DNA of 64,000 nucleotides from Simmondsia chinensis (Eukaryota > Streptophyta > Magnoliopsida > Caryophyllales > Simmondsiaceae): NCBI GenBank assembly GCA_018398585.1, contig JAGTTD010000020.1, positions 20,370,350 through 20,434,349 on the forward strand. Reading direction: 5' to 3'. The translations under genes were made by a program, and so were the position numbers. Under the pieces are notes generated by a model. That model had not been told where the DNA came from and ran no database searches. It saw nothing but the letters and a program-made list of their open reading frames with translations. Below are positions 22,000 through 35,400 of the stretch, piece after piece; positions within the stretch are counted from its first letter, which is position 1, and each line of letters starts with the position of its first letter.

Positions 22000-23640
22000 A
22001 GTTCTTAACATCTCTTAATCAAAACACCTCTCAACATCTCAACATCAACCTCACAAACCATTACAAATATTTCTCACATTCTTCCCCTACCCGAGGGCAC
22101 CCTTTTACAAAACTCAATCTCTCTGTACATTTTTCCTCCTTTTTTCTTCTTTCACTCTTATCATTACCTCTCAAGCCCCTTTTATAATTGAGATTTAGTG
22201 AATTAACTTTTAGGTTTAGTACTTTAAGGTTAAGAGTATAAATTTTTTAGTGTACAATTTTGTAAAATAATATTTTAGTTTAGAAGTTAATTTATTTAAT
22301 ATAATAGGCTCCTTATCCAACTCTTCTCTATCAGAAGTGTTGCAATATTGCAGTTTGTGTATAAGCTGAATGAAATAGCGAGAGATGGTTGGGTTGCCAA
22401 TAAATAACAAGTTTTACACCATTTTACACCGTTGTTTGGACAATTTTGTTGGATACATATAACTTGTGGATTAAAAGATTATTTCAACTAACATTGTAGA
22501 CTAAAACATTAATATATCAAACTCGGTGTAATAAAATGTAATTTACCCTTAATTTTTTAATGCATAAATTTTTTGTTTAATTTTTAATGGTTTGGTGTTA
22601 AATTCGTCTTTCTTGGACCTGACTTGCCTTGGCAGAAGCTTTTCAGACACCGGGGTTGTTGTTGTGGGTTTGGTGTTAAATAATTTCTTGGTCCAAAATT
22701 TGGCCAATTACCTTCTCAATGCATGATATCACCTTTTCAGCATATGATGTCACCCTCTTCTATCGCATGGCATCACCTTATTATAAAATACAATCAAGTT
22801 ATCATAGCTGATTGAATTAGCAAACTATTTCACCATAACCAAGAGACGTACAAGAACAACATTTATGTACTAATTTTACAAAACCTAGTCTTGAAGTGTT
22901 ATTTCACTTGTTACTGCTGTACAGAGTTGTATGTTAGGAATCTACTAACGTTAAGAGAGACACCAAATATTAGAACATGTAGAGTATCTCCTAAAATTAT
23001 TCTCCATATCTTCAATATATGCTTGCCTAAAAGGTTTCTCCTTGGGACCTCATGTCCAGTTATTCGCCCTCGTAAAGACCGCATAAGAGCAACCAGAGCT
23101 AATTTAGCATAAGGGCTAACGTGGTGTCCATTGAGGGTCACTTAAAAATAGCCTCTCTTCAGGGTGTCACCCTGAAAGGGTAAAGGCTGCGTAAATTTTA
23201 ACTCCTGATGCTGTTGTGGCGAGAGCCTATATGAGGCATTGGGTTATTGTTGCTGCTGCTAATGTGCAGACCATAGACTCCATAGATGAGTACTTGCGCA
23301 TGGACAAGTGCCACTGATCGCACAAGCACTCTTTCTTTATCAAAAACAAAGGTGATGGCTGACATTTCTTTAAAAAAAAATTTGACTCTTGGGGTGCAAT
23401 ACATCCAAGGCGCATAGATAAAATTTGATGGAAGGGTGTGGGTGCACTAAAGCCTACTCTATTGGGTCTCCGAGGGACCTCATATGTGGGGACCATTTGG
23501 AAAAATATCTCCCATGGTCCCTCTTATACACCAAAATGAAAAACTCACTTGCATGGTATAGGGGACCCCTAAAATCAGGAATTGTCATTCAAGTCATTTC
23601 CCTGTATTCATAGAGCTTATAGTGACTAAAACTTTGGAGT
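22000..23640. other. Intergenic DNA, partly interior of a gypsy fragment
   Basis: No gene is seen. A fragment at 23144-23200 resembles an Au-like SINE. From about 23410 to 23640 the sequence probably belongs to the leader/gag side of the minus-strand gypsy fragment that resumes after the LINE tail at 23994. Confidence 0.35.
23144..23200 (+). mobile_element. Au-like SINE fragment
   Basis: The words GCCTCTCTTCAGGGTGTCACC and GGGTAAAGGCTGCGTA match, in forward orientation, the GGTAAGGCTGCGTACA core of Au-type SINEs. Only about 55 bp is left. Confidence 0.5.
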
Positions 23641-23655
23641 ATTAACCCTAGTTTC

Positions 23656-23993
23656 TCGACCCGACTATGGTGGCAGACATTTTTGCTCATTGACATGTTT
23701 TGGGTGTTGGGTTGTGGTTTCAGTCCCATCCTCGGCTCTTTTGCTGGCCTTCTAGCTCGTCTCCAGCTATTGTTTGTGATGGTTCTGCATGTGTTGTTGC
23801 TTTCTTGTCCCCGTGTCTTGTCTAATCTTGTTCTCGTTGCCTGCTGTGTCATACTTCGAGGCGAGCGTTTTGTCCATGTTTTCTTGTTTTGTGGTGGTTA
23901 ATTTTGGTCCCCGTACTGTTACCGTCAGACTCTAGCCTAATCTAGCGAGTGGCCGGCTTGTTTACCAATTTTGTCGTAATTTATTGAAAAAAA
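23656..23993 (+). mobile_element. 5'-truncated LINE 3' tail with 14-bp target duplication
   Basis: The perfect repeat TTAACCCTAGTTTC flanks it at 23642-23655 and 23994-24007. The body resembles 13230-13498 (TTTTGGTCCCCGT, GTTACCG, TTTACC...AATTTATTGAAAAAAA) and ends in an A-run. This is the signature of target-primed insertion of a LINE that was copied only at its 3' end. It lies inside older gypsy sequence. Confidence 0.85.
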
Positions 23994-24007
23994 TTAACCC
24001 TAGTTTC

Positions 24008-24900
24008 CAATGGTCTAATCCACATTTTCCCAGAACTTACTTTTAGTCACTTTATAAGCTTGAACTTCAATAGCCGATTGCAGAGCAACCTCCACATGAC
24101 CAGCGTCGATATGGTTTGCTTTGTTGTTGGATTGATTGGCCATCACACTAGGTGAATTCCTACTCTGATGCCACTTGATACGGAACGGAAATATAAAATC
24201 GATTTGAGCACTTTGAAATCAAAAGACTAACTTGAAATCCTGTGAAAAAGAGAAAGAAACTAGAGTTTCATATTAAGCATTGAATGAATGAACAATACAA
24301 CCAATAATGGCGAGTATTTATAGGCAAACAAAGAAACCCTGAAAATGCTAAATTGCAAAAATGCCATTAAAAATGCAAAGTTACGAATATGCCACTAAAC
24401 TATCCTGAAAAAATAAAAGTAGCCCAAAAATACTTTAGGAGGCCGTGTTTGGGGAAAATAAGCAAGGCTAGAGGTGAAGCATTGGGGTTGCATAATTTGG
24501 TCCAAGAGATTCGATTTCACAGGTTACGCGTCTGGTAATTCTTCACGGATCAAAAGTTATGGCTATTTGAACTTGCCTGCGTAAATTAGAGTTTCTAGAC
24601 TACGAGTTTGGGTTCCTGGTGATCCAACTACTCTAAAAGCTCTTCGGCTACTCTTCCTACCCCACTCATTCACAACTATCTACAGAATTGGCCCCTATGT
24701 ATCAACTTGGTTGGCTGTACTCGGACAGCTGCCGACACTATGAGAAACTAAAAGCAACAATGGTTTTATGCATCATATTATGTAGTAGTATGAAAACTGT
24801 TTTAACTGCAGCATTTACGAAAGGCTAGAGTAAAAAGATCATAATGAAGATTTATAGCGGAAAACCCTAACTGGGTTGTGATAGTAGTCGCTTAGGATTT
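24008..24900 (-). mobile_element. Ty3/gypsy LTR with primer binding site and gag start, minus strand
   Basis: On the minus strand an LTR ends in CCGTATCA at 24176. It is followed after two bases by TGGCATCAGAGTAGG (24159-24173), a near match to the initiator-Met tRNA primer site, and then by an ATG opening MANQSNNKANHIDAGH. In the LTR a TATA box (GCCTATAAATACTCGCC on minus) lies at about 24309-24325. The outer LTR edge, near 24.8-24.9 kb, was not resolved. The interior is interrupted by the LINE tail at 23656-23993. Confidence 0.65.
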
Positions 24901-26433
24901 GATGTGTCAAACTCCTCTTTCTGAATCTAAAGACAAGCATAGAAATTCTCAGTAATTTTGACATCCATTTTTGTGAGAGATTATTTTAGAATAATATTAT
25001 TATCAGAGTAAAATTAATATTGTTAGAACAATATTTTTATTTCAAGACAATTTTATGAATTTTATTTTCTATAAATCACATAATTATTCTCACAAAAATA
25101 GTTTTTACTCGGAAAATAACAACTCGGCCAATAGTCCTTCTTGGCATATACTGACACATATTTCGACAGAACTTTCGTGGTTGGCCTAGTCAACGTTTGC
25201 CAATTTGATGTACTATTGGAATTTTCTTTAACTCTAACAGCACAAGTTTGGATACACTCCTAGATTTTGACGGCACTGGGGCACACCCATAAATTATTGA
25301 CACTTTTTTGTTCTTTTCTTATTCTTTCATTATTGGGGAAGACCAAGACTCCGTGTGTTTTAGTGAATAATTTTCTCATTTTTTTATTATTGGGGCACTT
25401 CTTTTATTTATATTTTTATTTTTATAGAAAATCTTTTTTCCCAAAATGAAGGAAATGACTTTCCTTTAAAAATAAAAAAAGTTATAACTGTAAGTAACTC
25501 AAAAACTTTCGCGACAACAATCGTGTAAAATTTAGATTGAATTGAAATAAAATATTATACAATAAAATTATCTAAGTGCCATAATATTTTAGCATTTATT
25601 ATATAGGTACTATGATATTTCTGTAATATATAATGATGTATTCTAAAGTTTAAAAATTTTCTCATAAATCAATTATCTTTTACCAAAATTTAGTAGATTT
25701 TAGATGAAAATAATAATCTATATGTAACATCTATTATAATGCAATAATTTCTTTTGTCCAAAAATACTAACGTGACATATTTTTTGATAATGTATAAGTA
25801 ATTTTTGCTAGGATGTGGACAACCTTTTGATAATATGATTAGAGTTTATACTACATCAGTTTTTTGGCATAATTAGGCAGTTTTTTTTTATTTCAGGGCA
25901 CCTCATTGTATATATTAAAATGACATGGTATTTAGATAATAAATGCTCAAATTTTAAAATATCTAGGAAACGGTTTTTCTAATTTATACAGCTTTGATAA
26001 TTAATCTTTTTTTTTCTTGTTTTTGTTACTTTATATATATTGTATTATTACTTATGTTGTCCTATAATAAGATATAAAATAATTGGTAAAAAATATATTT
26101 TTTTCTAAAACATACAAGAAGACGTCACAATAGAGAATAAAATTTACCTTTAAAACAAATAATAGAAAATCCCATTCAGAATTTATATTTCTTTAAAAAC
26201 TTTTTTCGAAAAAAAAATACATTTCTATGTTATACTTTTCTGCCAAAAGAAACTGACACTAAATGGGGTTAGGGAAGACCTGGATAAATTATTGACAGGT
26301 TTTTGTTCTTTTCTTACTCTTTCATTAACGTGAAAGACTAAATGGGGATAGGGGAAGACCTAGAGCAAGGCCACTAGAGGTCAACGTAGTTACAGGGAAT
26401 ATTGAAATTCTTGAAAGCTTATCTTCTATAGTC
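24900..26433 (+). promoter_or_regulatory. Upstream region of the receptor kinase gene
   Basis: Mostly AT-rich DNA. W-box cores (TTGAC on minus) sit in GTCAACGTTTGCC at 25191 and GGTCAACGTAG at 26377, a motif bound by WRKY factors in defence genes. A 42-bp stretch at 25291-25332 recurs at 26286-26327, each followed by GGGGAAGACC. No TATA box can be assigned with confidence, and the transcription start is unknown. Confidence 0.35.
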
Positions 26434-29400
26434 ATGGCCTGCATCACAAAAAGAATGATCCTTCTGCCTATTGTTTACTTTGTGCTTTATGTTTCTCTTG
26501 TTTATGCAAGTGACACAGACACCTTACGAGAAGGCAGTGCCATTACTGGAAAGGCAACTCTTATTTCTGCTGCACACAAGTTTGAGCTGGGATTTTTCAC
26601 CCCAGATGGAGCTTCTGACAAAAGTACATATCTGGGCATTTGGTATTACGGGTCCAATCCCAAAATTGTTGTCTGGGTTGCTAATAGGGATCGTCCATTA
26701 CCAAATTCTGATGCAAGTTTTGCAATAATGGGTGCTAATGCAATGGTTTTGGGTCCTAAGAATGTCTCTTACTGGTCTACAAATTCTGATTCCTATTCTT
26801 CATCAAACTATAACACAATTGTGCATCTTTCTTCTACTGCTCACAGAGGGAAACAACAACAACAACAACAGCAGCCTGGGCCAGCAATGACGCCTTCTAG
26901 TGCTGCTCACAGAGGGAACCGCTGGCTCAGGATAGTGAAGCTAAACGATAATGGGGAGTTGGTTTTCACTGATAGAGGAGGGGATCCTAGGCCGACTATA
27001 TGGCGGAGCTTTGATCATCCAACCGACACATTCCTTCCTGGTATGAAACTAGATACAAACACAAATCTGACTTCTTGGAGAGCACCTAATGACCCTGCGC
27101 TTGGGAACTACGCGTTTCTATTAGGACAAGAAGGGTTCCAATTCATGATTTCACATCAAGTGTCACCCCACTATTGGGAGAGTGGCTCCGGGACTTCGAA
27201 TGATATGCCAACTAACATGATTAAACTCCTGCTTGGAAGCACCACTGGCTTGGCTTTAGACACGATAAGATTAGTGATGCGCTCAAATGGTACGATTCAG
27301 TACTTGAAACAGCAAAAGGGAACAAATAAATGGTCCATTATGTGGTGGCAACCAAAGGATAGGTGTAGCTTGTATAACCCATGTGGAGTTAATGGCAGTT
27401 GTAATGGGAAAAATGGGCGGTTGTGCAAGTGTTTGCCGGGGTTCCATCCCCAGACGCCAGAGGAATGGGATTCTGGCCACTTTTCTGGTGGGTGCACTAG
27501 GAAATCAGATAACTGCTCGGATAAGGATCCGATGTTCTTGAAGTTGCCTATGTTGAGAGCGGGAAATCCATGGGATAATCGCGTGGATAACGAAGAAGAG
27601 TGCAGAAAATTGTGTTTTGAAGAGTGTTGCAGAGCTTATTCTTATGATGCTAATGGTGGTTCTAGACAGGCTACGTGTTTGATTTGGTCGAATGATCTTC
27701 TTGGAGTCCAAGAGGAGTACCCACAGGGATATAACCTCTTACTTCGTGTGTCACCTTCTGATATAGGTATTTCCAAGATTACTTTTATTAACAGATATTA
27801 GACCTAACTTGTCTAGAAAACCGATTTATCAGAGGGAGATGTCCTCACTGTGCAAATTGGACTATGCCACTGCTCCTAGACCATATGGATTCCAACAGAT
27901 TATGCCAAACTATAGCGTTATTACCAATATTGGGGCTCATACATCACACAATAGATCAAACTTTGATACCGTATTATAAGATATCAGACCTTAACTCTCC
28001 TGAAATCCCATATTATTCGGAGAGATATTTTGTAATATATAAGGACTCGCCACTAGGCCATAATGATGTAGGATTCTAACAACTTCTATAAAGACACGGG
28101 TTAATGAAGAGTCGCTAAATTGTTCAGGATTTGAAGGGAAGGGAGAGATTTAGAGAACGCTGATTTCAAGAAATTTTTTCTTTTTTCTGTCTCCAACTTT
28201 TTTTTCTTTTAGTTTTTTTATTCTAAGGAAATTTAGCACATACAGAAAATAATTCTCTTCAATTATAAAAAGAGAATCTTAAAACACAAGGAAACGATGG
28301 TTTCCAATTCTTTGTGTGCAAGGAAGAAACTGAAAATAGTTCGTTCTTGAAAAAGAAAAGGAATGGCAATCTTTGCTCCAGAGCTGAAACTAAATAGTTC
28401 CTACTTCAATTTCTCATTTTCCCTGACATTTATAATTATTTTGGAACTCTGCTTACGTGTTACTGAATGGTTACTCTAAGGTCCAGTTAAAAGAGAAGGG
28501 TGACACATCTTAGTGATACCTAGTGCCAAACTTTGTCGCGTCTTTCAGAATGATCCACGAATACAAGTAGGCAGTCCATAGGGTGCCAACACCCCAAACT
28601 AAGTCTTATCACAACTCAAAAGGTAACGAGTGCCTAGATGAGAATTGTCTAAGATGGTGATCAATGTTGTACCCCCTTTAAAATGAGGAAATAATGCATG
28701 CATTCATCAGGTGTATTATAGAAAATTCAAAGTATTTTTTGAACACTAAATGTACCTCAAATAATTCATTGCAGAATCAACTTCAAGAGACTGCAAACCT
28801 TGTGGGACTTACATAATCCCATATCCCTTGAGCACATCCCCAAGCTGTGGAGATCTCACGTACTCCCATTTCCACTGCAACACATCAACTGGCCAGCTTG
28901 AATTCCAGGCTCCCGGTGGCAGGTTTCGAGTCACTGCAATTGACCCAAATGCAACAAAATTCTTCATCCAAACAAGGAATAAGAACTGTGATATTGCAAA
29001 TATACAATCCCATGTCTTGGGTCTCAATAATTCATTTCCCTTTAGTGCAACAAAGTGTGGTGATATGGATGGGTCTTACCTTGAAGTTGAAATGCATTGG
29101 ATACCAGCCCCAGAGCCAAGATGTAACTCATCCAGAGATTGTCATAGTGATTGGCCAGATACTACTTGCAAGACAGCAACAGATGATAAAAATAGGTGCC
29201 TTTGTGGAGGAAAGTTAAACTGGAACTCTTCAGAGTTAAATTGCACTTCAGGTAAGCTTGTTATATATCAGGTTAGTATCAAGCCCTTAAATGACCTGAC
29301 GTGGTTTGAATTTCACCTATGTGCTTGATTAAATTGGGTTAGAGTAGTAACTGTATTGGATCAAGGATTTTTTCTATGGACCCGACCCAACTTGATCCGT

Positions 29401-32400
29401 CATCAAATTTTAAGTGGCCTGATACAGATTTGACCCAATTCAATCAAAAGTAAGAATCTCTTTCTTTTTGACCCAGGTCTTACCTTTGGTTTGACTTGCC
29501 TAGGCCCAACCTAGGTAGGACCTGCTTAGACATGCTTTGATTTGGCATGTGCCAACCCGTAAAGTTTGGTAAGGATTATTTGGCTTTTTACCTAACGCAT
29601 ACTCAATTGGATCGGGCTAGTCATGGTCTGGGTCAACCTATTGGCCACATATAGTAAATGTTTTAAGAGACCAACTACATCGAAACCTTAAATTACTAGT
29701 TGAACGTTCATGATTGATTTTTTATGTCCTGTCACGTGAATGTCCATGGACTTGAAACTTGGATGTAACACATCATTTGTTGTGTTGACGACATACTTTT
29801 TACAAGAATTTTGCGTTGGGCATGAAATAAATGAAAATAATAGTTGTGAGTACCTCAAAAAAGATCTACTTTGCTATTAATTAGTAGTCTAAACCAACTG
29901 TGTTATTCTTCACAATGCAAACATTGCAAATCTTCTAATTCTATTTTTTTTTTTTTAATCTTAAATCCTAAATAAAAGTGTACTCACACAACGAGAAGGT
30001 TGTAAAGATTGGGCTGGCTTCTGCTGCTGGAGTTTTGTTGATTGTGCTTCTTTGTGGTGTTGTATTTATCATTTATGTGCCTAGAAGAAGAGCAGCTGCA
30101 GGATCAGGTAAAATACTTCATGTGTTCTACACAACAAGAGCAAAAGCAACAACAAACCTAGGGCAACAAGGGCTCCAGTCAAAATAGGGTCTTGAGGAAG
30201 GTTTTTTTTTTTTTTTTTTTTTTGGGGGGCGGGGTATTATGTACACAACTTTACTCCTTCAGGGTATTATCCTAAATGGAGGCTACGTCTAAGGAACCCC
30301 AACCTAAAAATTATAAAATCAAAACGGGATAGAGACGACATAAAACAACAAAGCAACAACAATAAAGTAATAAAGCAATAGCAGACATACGCAAACAAGC
30401 ACACATATAAGCCTAAGGGTGTTATGAACTAACTTAGTTGTGCTCTTCTATTCTAAACCGCTATATTGGCTACACCTATTCTAGCCCTCCACTTAGCTCT
30501 ATCTCAGGCTATCTCCTCATTTAGGTTCAAATGGGGAGGTCATGCTTAATTGTCTCCATTCAGCTCTTCTTTAACCTGCCTCCCCCTCTCCTCCCGTGCG
30601 TAAAATTGTAGTCTTTAAGTGTCATGGGATAAATGTCACCCCTTTATTTCATACCACCTTAAAACAATTTCTAGTCATATTGAGAATCATGATCCAATAA
30701 AAGCATATTTCAACTTCTGAAGTCATCAGTGACATTTATTTTGGAGCCGACAAGGCCTTGGTTTAGCGGTACAAACACCACCAAAGTTGAGTTCTACAGA
30801 CAAGAGATTCTAAGCTTGAATTCTTTATCCCAGACATTTATTTCAGTACTGTTATTATAGACAAGAATGTGTTGCACTTAATACTAAGCAAAGTCAAAGA
30901 CATTATTGTAGGCTATTACGAGTTCAGGGAAGAAGATGGCGAAGGCATAGAGGTACCTTTTACAAATTGGGAGAGCATAGTAGCTGCTACTGACAATTTT
31001 TCGGATGCCAATAAGCTTGGAGCTGGTGGGTTTGGGCCAGTTTATAAGGTAATTCTCATCTACACATTCTTAATGAAAATTTAAATACACAGAATTTTCT
31101 ACAAAAATTTATACAAACTACATGTATGATGTGATCTTCTGGCAGGGCCAACTATCAGATGGGAAAGAAATAGCAGTAAAGAGGCTTTCAAGTGCATCTG
31201 GACAAGGCATTGTGGAGTTTAGAAATGAAGTTGTGCTGATTGCCAAACTCCAGCATCGGAACCTCGTTAGACTTTTGGGATACTGTGTCTGGAAACATGA
31301 AAAGATTTTACTCTATGAATACATGCCTAACAAAAGCCTAGACAGCTTTCTATTTGGTAAGTTTTTCTGCCCAAAATAACAGTATCTTATATATAGAATT
31401 TCTCATAGAGAAATTTTACGAGCTATATGTATGGGAGTTTGTCCGTCCATATGTATAGTTTGATTCAAATTTTACAGTTGGCTCAATATGTTTTGGTATC
31501 ATGTAAAAACCTTGCTCAGTTAGGATTTAGAAATGAATAAGAAAGGTAAGATTTTATATACATAAAATAGTTTTCTTACTAAAACCATCTAAATTTTAGA
31601 TGCAGTTTCACATTTAGATTTTTTTATTTTTCAATGTCACATATGAACTTTTCAAAATTATTCAATGTCACAATTTAATATTAACGCTGTTAACATCCTT
31701 TATTTTTTGCTCAAATTGCATTTAAAAAAATATTCTTTTTAAATATAAAAGTTATTTTTAAAAATATTTACAAAACTTTAAGATATTTAAATTTTTTTTT
31801 CAAATTATTTTAAATGCAAGAACTTTTTGAACTAGTTAATCTTTTTTTTTTAAAAAACCACATCAATAGAAAACTAAAAGATATCAACGATGCTAAGATT
31901 AAGATGTGACATTGAAAAAATTAGAAAAAGTATAAGTGTGACTCTGAAAAATTAGAATATCTAGGTGATTTTTTTGAGACCACACTTACAATTTAGATGA
32001 TTTTTAGTAAAAAATCCAAAATAAAAATGACAGATATTTAATTGCATGAGTTTGACAAGCTTAGTGGCCTAGGACAGTTATTTCATCCCCATCAATGTAG
32101 TAGATGCTATTCTTGTTCTTATTGCGTAACATGTTATTATCATGTTTAAAGTAAAGATTTCAGAATCTGATGTCCTTGAAGGATACTTTTGTCTATTAAG
32201 TCGTGTGTAGTACAATTTTGTGTACAAAATCGAATATGTCTTGTATTTTGAAGGAAAAAAGTAGTCTTCTTTGTTGTGTGTGCATATACTCAACCGATAC
32301 ATGGAGGGAATGAACTAATACAGTGAAATTTACACCATATCTTTGCAAAGATCATAAGCTATCTGCAATATTAGACTGGGAGAAGCGATTCAATATTATA

Positions 32401-35400
32401 CTGGGAATAGCTCGAGGGCTTCTGTATCTTCATCAAGATTCGAGATTAAGGATAATTCACAGGGATTTAAAGCCCAACAACATCTTGTTGGATGAGGAGC
32501 TGAACCCCAAAATCTCAGACTTTGGCTTGGCTAGAATTGTTGCAGGAAAGGATGAAGCAGCCAATACCTGCACAATAGTTGGGACTTAGTAAGTACTAAA
32601 GCTTATTATTTATTTTCATGTAATCACAATATACGGCCTCCTTAGACACACCGCTACTAATCTTTGGTTTGCATCCACCACCCAACTAGGTTTTACTCTG
32701 TTTAATAGGGTAAGTTGGAGCCTATAAATTGGATTGGCAGAATTCTAAAATAAATCTCTATATTTTTTACTACAAACTTTGTCCTAGCTCCTTATGTCAT
32801 GGACTCAAGTCATGGTCCATGAGCGTGTTGCATTCTTGGTGTCACAGACTTCAGGTAATTGGCTGCGGTCATCGCACTTCACCTTCTTTTAGGCCTTTTT
32901 GTATGCAAAAGGTTGAATGAAAAGTCATGTATTCGTTTGTTTTGATATCCTTTGGATAATTTTTGACACTGATAAGTATGTTTAAAAAGTTAAAATATGA
33001 TGTATAGTTATTATACAAGTTAATAGAGGTTCTAGCGGTTGGTGTACTATGAAACTTCAAAAATGCTAACATGTTGTGCCCATATAGGCAATTCAGCTTT
33101 GCGAAGTCTAGTTTGCGTTTCAAATGCATATCAGCTAAATGGAAACAAAATTCAAACAATTGTTGGATCATTTTTATAAGAAGATACTTATCAAATGATT
33201 TGTTAACTAATTGTATCACTGGATTTAAAGAAGGATTGATTCATGTGAACCATGTTTGGTTTAATTTTGTTGGTTATTGTTTAATATTGACTATTTTGAT
33301 ATGTTATGCTTAAATGGTTCAATTAATGGAATTTATTGTATGTCTAATATGCATAGCATTATAAATATTTTGTCCATGTTCTCAACTTTAAAAAACTTCT
33401 AAGTTTGCCTGCTCCCCTATTCCACTTCTGCTCTCGCTTCTGTTTCGTAAAACTATGAACCCAACTTCGATGTCGCCTAAGTTCCAACCTCATCTCACTG
33501 CTCCCCTATATAAAATGTCCAAGGTTGTGTCTTTCTTAGAAGGGTTCCTCAGACATTTCATATGTAGGTCATTACAATAATATTATTGTCTTGTAACAAT
33601 ATATTACGTAATAACTGGCTCAAAATTGAATGATCAAGTAACAATTGTTCCATATCATTGTTGCAGTGGTTATATGTCACCAGAGTATGCATTGGAAGGG
33701 CTTTTTTCAGTTAAATCTGATGTGTATAGCTTTGGTGTGATGGTTCTTGAGATAATTAGTGGTAAGAGAAGCACTCAAACCATTCAACTGGAGCAAGCGG
33801 TTCTGAGTCTCTTAGGATATGTAAGTCATAAAACTTTTTGTACTATTGCTATCCATTTGTCTTTTATTAGGCGAAATATCCAAGATTTGGGTATGATTTA
33901 AATACCAAAGCGAAATCTTAAAAACAAATTAGAAGGTGAGGGAAAAAGAGAAACGGAGGCACCGGTATTGCTGATTTGATGCGCTCCTGATGCTTTATTG
34001 TTGTATTTGCCTAATGCTTTTTAGATTTAGGGGCCCTTGGACAAATCTCTCTTTAGGGTTGCACTTTGAAGGGATAAGGTTGTGTATATCTCACCCTGCC
34101 CGGATCCTCTATGTGTGTGTGTTTCACTCAAAACGGGAAAAACCCTAAAAGGGGTGAATATATATGACCACGTAATAGGGAGAAACCCTAGAAAAACTAA
34201 TGGATATAACAACTCGATCAAAAAGGGCCCTGTCCCTTTGTTCCACTCCTCTGCTTGGAATCTGGACAAAGATTTGAGACACAATACAACAACTTTATAA
34301 AACTTTCTTGTGTCTAGTTAAAACTCTGAAATCAGATTATGTCAAGAGTTTGGAGTTAAATAGTGCTTTGATGATAATATTAGGATAAGTGACCTTATCG
34401 GAAGCTCCCATGTTATATTCTCTTTCTGCTAGTCAAGTCTCTGAGAGGTTGTACACGAGACTTGTGATTGAATTCCATCTTCATTAAGAGAGAAGGGGTT
34501 AAGCGAGACGATTGCCCCTTTAGCCATATGGCTTTCTTATCGTGTGTAAAAAGAAAACATATTGACCCTAAAAACTTCATCGTTGGCTTGGTTTAGGGAT
34601 CAATCAGTATGTACAATTTACATAGAAACACAAGTGAGGACACACATGAAGAGTTCTCAATACGTTTTGCATATGTGTCTTCTTCTATCATATCCTTCAC
34701 TTTGAATAGTCTACCAGACTTGTATATATTAACAATTGCTTTTATATCTCTTTATAAAACTTTGTTACTATACTATTATGTAGAGTTTTTAATAAGGCTC
34801 GATTTGGTTGGACGAAAAAGATTCTTTGTCCGGAAAATATTTATCCTAAAAGGATTTCAACTTAAAAAAATTCTTTTATTTAAGATTTTTTTTTAAATTT
34901 AGAAAATTAGTTTTAGTATATAGATTAGTACATAATCACATTTGATCCATTTGAAGTCGATTCGAGACTAAGGGTATAAGATCATAATGGAAACATTTTT
35001 CCCTCTTGTGAAGGAAAATCTCATTCCCACTCTTAGGGGAAATTCATCTTTTCCTTGATAGGGGAAAAGATTTTCTCCTTAGGCTATTTTTACTGGCATT
35101 CACAAAGAGAATCATTGAAATAAGACCTAAAATTATTTCCGTCAAACCAAACAAAGGCTACGAGCAGTTCTCAAAGTAATGTTCCATCAGAAAATGCAAC
35201 ATACGCAACATACTCAGTGCTCCAAGGGCTTCCACCTAAGCAGGGTCCGGGAGGTGCGAATGTATGCAGCCTTACCCCTTTAGGGTATTACCCCTGAAGA
35301 GAGGTTATTTCCGGGTTCCTCCAACCTGATAGTGAGGATTTTCCATGAGGTTACCCATCCTAGTACTGTTCTCGCCCAAGCACGCTTAAATGCGGAGTTC

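Noticed and set aside
30740..30855. Functional tRNA gene
   Set aside because: A and B box-like words are present but no cloverleaf with paired acceptor arm can be drawn; a SINE head is more likely.
32869..33219. 116-codon minus-strand gene in intron 6
   Set aside because: AT-rich chance frame with no domain, inside an intron of the receptor kinase.
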